5,960 bases of DNA from Lachnospiraceae bacterium UBA1753 (GTDB lineage Bacteria; Bacillota; Clostridia; Lachnospirales; Lachnospiraceae): the NCBI GenBank assembly GCA_002317595.1, contig DCHL01000173.1, forward strand, positions 867-6,826, written 5' to 3'. The number at the start of each line of letters is the position of its first letter. Position 1 is the first letter of the stretch. The notes beneath the pieces were generated by a model, which was not told where the DNA came from, made no database searches, and saw only the letters and a list, made by a program, of their open reading frames with translations. Position numbers and translations under genes: made by a program. Positions 1 to 5,960 of the stretch are shown one piece after another.

Positions 1-3000
1 ACAAAACTATGCCTGAAAAAGCCGGTTTCGACCGTTATCATTATTCTTGCACTGATTATTTTTGGCTGTGCATCAATAACTGGAATGAATATGCAGCTCA
101 CTCCGGATATGAATATGCCGATGATCATTGCCTATACTGTATATCCTGGTGCTGGTCCGGATGAGGTTGACCGTCTTGTGTCACAGGAGCTTGAGGACGT
201 AGGTGCCACCATAACCGGTCTTGATGGTGTCACGTCAAGGTCGATGGAAAATGTATCCTACATGATCTACTCCTTTGAGTATGGAACGGATATCGATAAG
301 GCATATAATGACCTGCAGCAGGAGATTAATTCCGCATCAAGGAATCTTCCGGATGACTGTAAGACACCTGTCCTTATCGAGATGGATATTAATGCCATGC
401 CGTCTATGCAGATCTCTGTGACCTCAAAGAGTGGAGCAGATGTGCGCGGATTTGTGGAGAACACAATGGACCCTGCGCTGAAGGCAGTGCCTAATGTTGC
501 GAGTACAGACATAAACGGTGGCCAGGAAGACTATATTAAGGTTGAACTTAATCCGGAACTGCTGGAGCAGTACGGACTTACGATGTCAAATGTCACTACA
601 TATGTTTCCTCTGCTAATTTTTCAATTCCATCAGGTTCTGTAAACATGGGTTCGCAGACCATGAATGTCAATGCTGAGGTTGATTATGAGGATCTCTATG
701 ACCTGGGTGACATTCCGCTTATGACAAATACTGGAAATACAGTCAGACTTTCTGATGTGGCTCAGATTTACTATGCAAAGAAGAGCGCAGATTCTGCAAG
801 CCGCTTTAACGGACAGGACACGGTTTCCTACAGTATCACAAAACAGCAGGGAAGCAATGCAGTTAAGCTGTCAAGTGATGTAAATGCTGCTCTTGATAAG
901 ATGCGTGAGCAGTACCCTGACATGGAGTTTTCAGTAACCTACGATAGCCGTGAGTCGATTGTGAGCTCTCTTACAAGCGTTGGCGAGACGTTGGTGCTGG
1001 GCGTATTCCTTTCGATGCTTGTGCTCTTTATCTTCTTTGGGGATATTAAGGCCAGTCTTATCGTCGGTAGTTCAATGCCTGTATCGCTGCTGGTCACTGT
1101 GCTACTTATGTACTCACAGGGCTTTTCCCTCAATGTTGTTACAATGGGAGCCATGGTAATCGGCATAGGTATGATGGTTGATAACTCCATTGTTGTATTG
1201 GAGATGTGTTTCCAGAAGAAGGACCAGGGGTTGTCCTTCGAGGAATCAGCCTATGATGCAGTCAAGACGGTTGCTACGTCAATTTTTGCCTCGACACTTA
1301 CAACAATAGTTGTATATCTGCCGCTTGCACTGCTTAAGGGTCTGTCGGGACAGATGTTCTCCCAGCTTGGATTTACAATTATTTTCTCACTGACAGCATC
1401 CCTTATTTCAGCGGTTACACTTGTTCCGCTGTGTTTTGCAAAGTATCATCCGATTGAGCGCAAGAGCTTCTTTGTGGCCAAAGGCGTGAGAAAGATGTCT
1501 GAGGTATATGGCAAGATCCTTGACAAGGTATTAAGGCATAAGCTCATAGTGGTTATAGTTACTGTTTTACTTATTGCCTTGACAGGCTTTTTGTTCACAC
1601 AGGTTCATACAGAGCTGATGACAGCTACTGATGAGGGACAGGTGTCGGTTTCTGCAGCCGTGAGGCCTGGACTTTCTCTTGAGAAAAAGGCTGAATATCT
1701 GAAGCAGCTTGAGGAGTTCGTCTCTGAAGATCCTGATGTTGAGAATTATTCCGCAACTGCTTCGGATGGTTCATCAAGCATTACTGTAACTGCTTATCTC
1801 AAGAAGGACAGGAGCAGGCAGACGCAACAGATTGTTGATGCCTGGAACGAGGAACTCGCTGGTATTCCTAATATGGAGGTCAATTGTTCTTCCTCATCAT
1901 CTTCGTCCATGTCAGGAGGTATGGGTGGTGACAGCAAGGAGGTTGACATCAAGAGTACTGATATGGATGCCCTTAAGGTGGCAGCCAGCCAGGTCGCTGA
2001 TGCCATCAGAAATGTGGACGGTGTCACGAATGTTACCACAGGCTTTTCTGATTCGAGTGCAAAGGCGGAAATCTGTATTGATCCCATGAAGGCGGCTGGT
2101 GCAGGCGTGGTTCCGGCACAGGCTGGTTCTGCAATCTATTCTGCCCAGAATGGAACTGAGGCAATGGACCTTACCATCAACGAGAAGGATTACAAGGTCA
2201 CTGTGGAGTATCCTGAGGGCAGGTATGACACGGTTGATAAGCTGATGTCCATGAACATTCCGACAAATTACGGAACGCAGGTTGCGCTTTCTGAAATTGC
2301 AGATATTGTGTACACTGACAGTCCTCAGACAATTTACAGAACGGATGGTTATTATCAGGTTGGAGTTACCGCTACACTTAATTCTGAGAAAAAATTTGAC
2401 GCTCAGACAGAAATCGATAAGATAGTCGGTGGCCTGGTTCTTCCTGCTAATGTTTACCATGCTGAAGATTCTTATACCAAGATGATGTCAGAAGAGTTCA
2501 TGTCCATCTTCAAGGCAATTCTCATTGCCCTGTGGCTGGTATTTATGGTAATGACAATGCAGTTTGAGTCGGCGAGATACTCAGGAATGATCATGTTCTG
2601 TATCCCGTTTTCACTGATAGGTTCAGTGTTCCTTCTCTGGATTACACAGGCAACCCTTTCAATGACATCGCTTATGGGATTCCTGATGCTGGAGGGAATC
2701 GTTGTAAATAATGGTATCCTTATGGTGGATACCACCAATCAGTTCCTCGAGGAGATGGGAATGGAGAAGGCGCTTGTTGAGGCTGGCAAGTCGCGACTGA
2801 GACCTATCCTCATGACTACGCTGACAACAATCCTATCCATGCTTCCGCTTGCAATTGGCATCGGTTCAAATGCTGATACAATGCGGGGAATGGCAATCGT
2901 AATTGTCGGCGGACTGGTTGCCTCCACCATTTTGACCTTGATTTTACTGCCTACTTTCTATATGATTATTGCAAGGAAAGCAAAGAAAAAATCTGGGGAA

Positions 3001-3066
3001 GAGATAGTGGAAGAGCCTTCAGAGGATTCTTCTGAGGAAGAGTCTGAAGATGACTATGTTGAATAG
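1..3066 (+). CDS. RND efflux permease, HAE1 (AcrB-like) family, 5' end outside window
   Basis: Inner (here cytoplasmic) membrane proton-driven exporter subunit, normally working with a HlyD-type adaptor. The frame is open from base 1, so the apparent ATG at 85 is internal. Codons 1-28 encode the first helix (about codons 9-27, preceded by LKKPVST), so only a few N-terminal codons are missing. Numbering from base 1, 1021 residues are present, close to the usual size of about 1,030-1,050. The order is TM1, a porter half with the family motif VYPGAGPDEV, TM2-TM7 (about 985-1595), a second porter half, TM8-TM12 (about 2510-2970), then a 30-residue cytosolic tail with 13 acidic residues. TM4 has VDNSIVVLE (D394, N395) where AcrB has the Asp407-Asp408 pair. 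TM10 has VVNNGILMVD (N903, N904) where AcrB has Lys940. RLRPILMTTLT after TM10 is another strong family signature. A poly-Ser then Gly/Met-rich segment lies at residues 630-645. Family assignment is firm; substrate is unknown. Confidence 0.96.
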   Translation, partial: TKLCLKKPVSTVIIILALIIFGCASITGMNMQLTPDMNMPMIIAYTVYPGAGPDEVDRLVSQELEDVGATITGLDGVTSRSMENVSYMIYSFEYGTDIDKAYNDLQQEINSASRNLPDDCKTPVLIEMDINAMPSMQISVTSKSGADVRGFVENTMDPALKAVPNVASTDINGGQEDYIKVELNPELLEQYGLTMSNVTTYVSSANFSIPSGSVNMGSQTMNVNAEVDYEDLYDLGDIPLMTNTGNTVRLSDVAQIYYAKKSADSASRFNGQDTVSYSITKQQGSNAVKLSSDVNAALDKMREQYPDMEFSVTYDSRESIVSSLTSVGETLVLGVFLSMLVLFIFFGDIKASLIVGSSMPVSLLVTVLLMYSQGFSLNVVTMGAMVIGIGMMVDNSIVVLEMCFQKKDQGLSFEESAYDAVKTVATSIFASTLTTIVVYLPLALLKGLSGQMFSQLGFTIIFSLTASLISAVTLVPLCFAKYHPIERKSFFVAKGVRKMSEVYGKILDKVLRHKLIVVIVTVLLIALTGFLFTQVHTELMTATDEGQVSVSAAVRPGLSLEKKAEYLKQLEEFVSEDPDVENYSATASDGSSSITVTAYLKKDRSRQTQQIVDAWNEELAGIPNMEVNCSSSSSSSMSGGMGGDSKEVDIKSTDMDALKVAASQVADAIRNVDGVTNVTTGFSDSSAKAEICIDPMKAAGAGVVPAQAGSAIYSAQNGTEAMDLTINEKDYKVTVEYPEGRYDTVDKLMSMNIPTNYGTQVALSEIADIVYTDSPQTIYRTDGYYQVGVTATLNSEKKFDAQTEIDKIVGGLVLPANVYHAEDSYTKMMSEEFMSIFKAILIALWLVFMVMTMQFESARYSGMIMFCIPFSLIGSVFLLWITQATLSMTSLMGFLMLEGIVVNNGILMVDTTNQFLEEMGMEKALVEAGKSRLRPILMTTLTTILSMLPLAIGIGSNADTMRGMAIVIVGGLVASTILTLILLPTFYMIIARKAKKKSGEEIVEEPSEDSSEEESEDDYVE

Positions 3067-3081
3067 AGCGGGGCAGCTGTT

Positions 3082-3498
3082 TTGAATATTTTACGAATAC
3101 TGGCTGATGGTCTTATACTGACAGGATTGACAATTGGGGCTTCTTATTTTGGAAGCCCTTTTGTGCATGGTACGGATGGCGAGAACATTAAGCCGGTTTC
3201 AAAAAGGAGAATACAATATCTAATATACTTGGCGGGTCTGATTTTTACTGTGCTTGAGGTTTACTTTATTTACCGCGGACAGGAAAATTCGGATCTGTTT
3301 TTTTGGCACCCTTATCTGGCCTGGACCATTGCAAATGTATGCTTTATGCTGTGGTCTTTATGTAGGCGCGAGCAGACGGGAGTGGATGTCAGGAAGCTTC
3401 TTGTGGAGAGGATCCTCCTCTGGCAGGTGGTGGTTAACACTATTTTTGCAGGATTTGCACTGTCTGTGGGATGGATTATGAAGCTGTACATCAGGTAA
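3082..3498 (+). CDS. Small four-helix membrane protein of unknown function
   Basis: I do not recognise a family. The 138-residue protein has four hydrophobic segments, roughly residues 3-24, 44-64, 72-93 and 111-133. Basic residues cluster in the loop after TM1 (K37, K41, R42, R43) and in the loop after TM3 (R95, R96, R104, K105). By the positive-inside rule both termini would then face outside. Aromatic residues are frequent in TM2-TM3 (YFIY, FFWHPY). The TTG start at 3082 is chosen because it is the first start-type codon after the in-frame TAG of the upstream permease (3064-3066). Only a weak purine match, GGGG at 3070-3073, sits 8 nt before it. The next in-frame TTG (3127) would remove most of TM1. 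The 15-bp gap suggests co-transcription and perhaps translational coupling with the permease. A role as an accessory or stabilising subunit of that pump is inference from position alone. Confidence 0.8.
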   Translation: MNILRILADGLILTGLTIGASYFGSPFVHGTDGENIKPVSKRRIQYLIYLAGLIFTVLEVYFIYRGQENSDLFFWHPYLAWTIANVCFMLWSLCRREQTGVDVRKLLVERILLWQVVVNTIFAGFALSVGWIMKLYIR

Positions 3499-3500
3499 CT

Positions 3501-3521
3501 GGTTATTTTGTGAAAATAATC
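3501..3521 (+). other. AT-rich hairpin just after the small membrane protein gene
   Basis: GGTTATTTT (3501-3509) can pair with AAAATAATC (3513-3521) around a GTG loop, giving nine pairs including one G-U. It begins two bases after the stop codon. It is followed by TAAAAAAC and not by a T-run, so it is not a canonical intrinsic terminator on this strand. It could protect a 3' end. Alternatively its AT-rich content with the A-tract at 3523-3528 may be an UP-like element for the promoter just downstream. Confidence 0.35.
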
Positions 3522-3540
3522 TAAAAAACATCGTGTATCC

Positions 3541-3568
3541 TTATATTGGAGAACGTTCTGTGATATAA
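3541..3568. promoter_or_regulatory. 28-bp inverted repeat covering the -35 to -10 region, candidate operator
   Basis: The dyad is centred between 3554 and 3555. Its core AGAACGTTCT (3550-3559) is a perfect 10-bp palindrome. The outer arms TTATAT (3541-3546) and ATATAA (3563-3568) are also exact complements. Three mismatched pairs lie between core and arms (TGG at 3547-3549 against GTG at 3560-3562), so 11 of 14 pairs match. It fills the spacer and overlaps both promoter hexamers. A dimeric repressor bound here would block RNA polymerase; TetR- or MarR-type regulators often control exporters this way. The identity of the binding protein is unknown and no regulator gene is in the window. Confidence 0.55.
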
Positions 3569-3569
3569 T
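3541..3569 (+). promoter_or_regulatory. Extended -10 promoter for the MMPL-type transporter gene
   Basis: A perfect -10 hexamer TATAAT (3564-3569) is preceded by TG one base upstream (3561-3562), giving the extended -10 form TGnTATAAT. At a 17-bp spacing lies TTATAT (3541-3546), a weak -35 matching TTGACA at three of six positions; an extended -10 commonly compensates for that. An A-tract (3523-3528) sits about where an UP element would. The predicted start is near 3576, leaving a leader of about 130 nt before the ATG at 3706. This promoter makes the downstream transporter a separate transcription unit, although readthrough from upstream is not excluded. Confidence 0.7.
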
Positions 3570-3578
3570 ATTTGTTTG

Positions 3579-3605
3579 GATGCATACGGTGAAACATCAT
3601 GCGTT
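3579..3605 (+). other. Possible hairpin at the start of the transporter mRNA leader
   Basis: ATGCAT (3580-3585) can pair with ATGCGT (3599-3604), one pair being G-U, and a G-U pair may extend it outward (3579/3605). After a two-base bulge (AC), GGTG (3588-3591) pairs with CATC (3595-3598) around an AAA loop. It lies within the first nucleotides of the predicted transcript. It has no T-run after it, so it is not a terminator. It could stabilise the 5' end or be a chance fold. Confidence 0.25.
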
Positions 3606-3632
3606 TGAATTGTAAAGTGGATTGTGAAGGTC

Positions 3633-3659
3633 TGATTTACTGATTTCATCTTGTGATTT
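3633..3659 (+). repeat. Three copies of TGATTT in the leader
   Basis: TGATTT occurs at 3633-3638, 3641-3646 and 3654-3659; the first two copies are each preceded by C and form a near-tandem 8-base repeat. The spacing is irregular (8 and 13 bases). In such AT-rich DNA this may be chance. No function can be assigned. Confidence 0.25.
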
Positions 3660-3690
3660 GACTGAATAAAATATATTACATTTGGGAAAA

Positions 3691-3696
3691 AGAGGA
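3691..3696 (+). promoter_or_regulatory. Ribosome binding site of the MMPL-type transporter gene
   Basis: AGAGGA lies 9 nt before the ATG at 3706. An in-frame TAG at 3697-3699 lies between this site and the ATG, so no longer N-terminus is possible and the ATG at 3706 is well fixed. Confidence 0.8.
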
Positions 3697-3705
3697 TAGT
3701 TTGCT

Positions 3706-5960
3706 ATGAGGAAGATAGCTGAATTTATTGTCAGATTTAGGAACCTGCTTTTGATACTATTTATCATTGCAGGTATTGCAAGCATATTTATGGCTTCAAA
3801 GGTTGAGGTTATTAATGAGCTGACAGATTATCTGCCTGAGACGACAGAAACCAGGCAGGGAATAGATCTGATGGATAAGGAATTCACGACCTTTGGTAGT
3901 GCTAAGGTCATGATACAGAATGTAAGTTTTCAGGAGGCTCGTGATATTGCGGAATCCCTTGAAAAAATAAAGGGTGTTTCCTCTGTCTCATTCTATGAAG
4001 AAGATGATGAGGATGAGCAGGAGATTACTGATGCTGAGGGACTCCATGACGTGTATAACAATGTCTCAGCGCTTCTGTCAATCACCTTCGAGACTGAGGA
4101 GGATGATGACGAGGCCCAGGTTGCCATTGCCAATGTGAGAAAGGCACTGGCTGGTTATGATGCCTATTTTTATACAACTGTTGATAAGGATGACTCTGCA
4201 GATCTTAAGAATGATATGAAGGGAATCCTTATTCTTGCTGTCATCATCATTATTCTTGTACTTCTTTTTACATCTACTACCTATATGGAGATTCCGATCT
4301 TCATGATGGTATTCGGTATGGCTGCGCTTCTCAATGCAGGTACCAACTTCATTTTCGGAAGCATTTCATTCATTTCAAACGCTGTTGGAACCGTGTTGCA
4401 GCTTGCACTTGCCATTGACTATGCGATTATTATGTTCCACCGTTTCATGGAGGAGAAGCTTGTCTATGACACAGAGGAGGCACTTATCCGTGCACTCTCA
4501 AAGGCGATTCCGGAGATTTCATCATCTTCACTGACTACTGTTGCGGGTATGGTTGCTCTTATGTTCATGCAGTTTGGTATCGGACCCGACCTTGGTAAGG
4601 TACTTACAAAGGCAATCATTCTTTCGATGCTCGCAGTATTCTGCTTCATGCCTGGTCTTATCATGAACTTCGATGAGCAGATTCAGGGCTCAATGCATAA
4701 GAGCTTTGTTCCCAAGATTAACTACTGGGGAAAGTTTGTTGTAATTTCCAGAATGGTAACACTTCCGATATTTGCTGTTATTGTTGTCTTTGCATTCTAT
4801 TTTTCATCGAAGTGCAGTTACAACTATGATAAGAATTCCGTTATTTCGGCAAAAATGAATGAGTATATGACTGCCAAGCAGGAGATTTCAAAGGATTTTG
4901 ACATGGATAATACGCTGGCTATCCTGGTCCCGCCGGGGGACTACAATGCTGAGGCTGACATACTTGAGCGGATAGAGAAGCTTGACCGTGTGGAGGCGAC
5001 TCTTGGAATGGCTAACGTAACAGTGGATGAGGATGAGCAGTATGTGCTTACTGATAAGCTTACTCCCCAGGAGTTTGCGGATGTGGCTAAGCTTGATATA
5101 GACACGAGCAGACTGCTGTATAAGTTCTATGCGTGGAAGCAGGAGCGGTATGGTGCTTTCCTCAACAGTATTGATGAATTCCAGGTTTCTCTCATTGATA
5201 TGATTGACTTCATCTATGGTGAGGAGGAGAATGAGACCTTTGATTTTGATGATGCCATGTCACAGGATATAAAGGATATGCATGAGAAGGTTTCGGATGC
5301 CAGGGCACAGCTTGAGGGCGAGGATTATGACCGCCTTATTTTTACCGTGTCAGGACCTGTTGAGGGGCAGGAAACCTTCGACCTGGTCGACAAGGTGAGG
5401 GACATTGCCTATGAGTATTATAACGAGGTTTATGTTGTGGGTGATTCCACATCGGATTATGACCTCAGTAAGTCCTTCCTTACAGACAATCTAAAGATAA
5501 GCATTATGACAGCGCTTTTTGTTCTTGTCATTCTGTTCTTTACATTTGATAATATCCTGATTCCGATTGTGCTTGTACTTACTATTCAGAGTTCAATCTG
5601 GATTAACTTTTCGCTGCCTTATCTTACAGGAACGGATATGTTCTTCCTGAGCTACCTGATTGTATCGGCAATCCAGATGGGAGCGACTATCGATTATGCC
5701 ATTGTTATTACGAGCCGATATGTTGAACTTCGTGAGACGATTGGAAATAAGAAGGACTGTATTACTGAGACTCTCAATCAGTCCTTTGCGACAATTATCA
5801 CATCAGGTACAATTCTGACGGTTGCAGCATTTGCAATCGGACGAATGACCTCCAACTCAGTTATTGCTTCGCTTGGAAGTACGCTTGGTAAGGGTACACT
5901 GACATCAATTGTTCTTGTCATGCTTATCCTGCCTCAGCTTCTGTATGTGTTTGATACACC
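3706..5960 (+). CDS. MMPL/HAE2-like RND transporter, 3' end outside window
   Basis: Large membrane exporter of the MMPL branch of the RND superfamily, which in other bacteria moves lipids, lipid-linked molecules or drugs using the proton gradient. I translated 751 codons with no stop. The architecture is two similar halves: TM1 (about residues 14-31), extracellular loop 1 (32-173), TM2-TM6 (174-322), TM7 (349-367), extracellular loop 2 (368-597), then TM8 onward (from about 598), ending inside TM12. The early motif YLPETTETRQG after TM1 resembles that seen in Firmicutes MMPL proteins. The TM4 motif LAIDYAI carries D238-Y239 and the TM10 motif ATIDYAI carries D663-Y664. These match the two Asp-Tyr pairs of the MmpL3 proton relay, so the protein looks functional. 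VGDSTSDYDLSKSF precedes TM8. Loop 1 has two strongly acidic runs (residues 98-106 and 129-136). The gene has its own promoter, a candidate operator and a good ribosome site. Probably only a short C-terminal tail is missing. Substrate is unknown. Confidence 0.95.
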   Translation, partial: MRKIAEFIVRFRNLLLILFIIAGIASIFMASKVEVINELTDYLPETTETRQGIDLMDKEFTTFGSAKVMIQNVSFQEARDIAESLEKIKGVSSVSFYEEDDEDEQEITDAEGLHDVYNNVSALLSITFETEEDDDEAQVAIANVRKALAGYDAYFYTTVDKDDSADLKNDMKGILILAVIIIILVLLFTSTTYMEIPIFMMVFGMAALLNAGTNFIFGSISFISNAVGTVLQLALAIDYAIIMFHRFMEEKLVYDTEEALIRALSKAIPEISSSSLTTVAGMVALMFMQFGIGPDLGKVLTKAIILSMLAVFCFMPGLIMNFDEQIQGSMHKSFVPKINYWGKFVVISRMVTLPIFAVIVVFAFYFSSKCSYNYDKNSVISAKMNEYMTAKQEISKDFDMDNTLAILVPPGDYNAEADILERIEKLDRVEATLGMANVTVDEDEQYVLTDKLTPQEFADVAKLDIDTSRLLYKFYAWKQERYGAFLNSIDEFQVSLIDMIDFIYGEEENETFDFDDAMSQDIKDMHEKVSDARAQLEGEDYDRLIFTVSGPVEGQETFDLVDKVRDIAYEYYNEVYVVGDSTSDYDLSKSFLTDNLKISIMTALFVLVILFFTFDNILIPIVLVLTIQSSIWINFSLPYLTGTDMFFLSYLIVSAIQMGATIDYAIVITSRYVELRETIGNKKDCITETLNQSFATIITSGTILTVAAFAIGRMTSNSVIASLGSTLGKGTLTSIVLVMLILPQLLYVFDT

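Noticed and set aside
61..81. Lipobox-like FGCAS near the start of the HAE1 permease
   Set aside because: It is within TM1 of a polytopic RND protein, and the residues around the Cys do not form a good lipobox.
1912..2460. 182-codon open frame on the minus strand
   Set aside because: It lies wholly inside the permease gene, its product has no recognisable features, and the sense frame carries clear RND motifs. It is a by-product of codon use.
3254..3481. 75-codon + strand frame within the small membrane protein gene
   Set aside because: It is nested in another frame of a gene with four coherent membrane helices and has no evident ribosome site of its own.
3501..3530. Intrinsic terminator after the small membrane protein gene
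   Set aside because: The stem is AT-rich and is followed by an A-run, not a T-run, on the + strand; on the minus strand the T-run precedes the stem.
3550..3559. LexA/SOS box reading of AGAACGTTCT
   Set aside because: The Gram-positive SOS box needs GAAC and GTTC separated by four bases; here the half-sites abut.
3651..3679. Second promoter TTGTGA - 17 bp - TATTAC
   Set aside because: Each hexamer matches consensus at only four of six positions, and the start would fall just before the ribosome site. The extended -10 promoter at 3561-3569 is far better.
3597..3785. 62-codon minus-strand frame across the leader and start of the MMPL gene
   Set aside because: It overlaps the well-supported ribosome site and N-terminal helix of the MMPL gene and shows no promoter or family signal.

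Overview
The window suggests a low-to-moderate-GC Gram-positive anaerobe, most likely a Clostridia member and perhaps Lachnospiraceae. This rests on the style of the encoded RND proteins, the AT-rich intergenic region, a TATAAT-type extended -10 promoter and a clear Shine-Dalgarno site. The taxonomy is an inference from general resemblance, with no database search behind it. All three genes lie on the + strand.

Positions 1-3066 hold nearly all of a large RND efflux permease of the AcrB-like HAE1 type; only its first few codons lie upstream of the window. Fifteen bases after its stop comes a 138-residue four-helix membrane protein of no family I recognise (3082-3498). It starts with TTG and is probably co-transcribed with the permease.

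Positions 3499-3705 are a 207-bp AT-rich gap. It contains an extended -10 promoter whose -35/-10 region is almost entirely covered by a 28-bp inverted repeat (a good operator candidate), a predicted leader of about 130 nt with a possible hairpin, and a good ribosome binding site.

From 3706 to the right edge is a second RND-superfamily transporter of a different family, MMPL/HAE2-like. It is open for 751 codons and is cut inside its last membrane helix.

The locus therefore looks like an export cluster: an HAE1 pump with a small membrane partner candidate, then a separately promoted MMPL-type pump. No adaptor (HlyD/MFP) gene or regulator gene is inside the window. The substrates cannot be read from the sequence. 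The clearest non-coding signal is the dyad over the promoter of the second pump. The least explained coding element is the small membrane protein.
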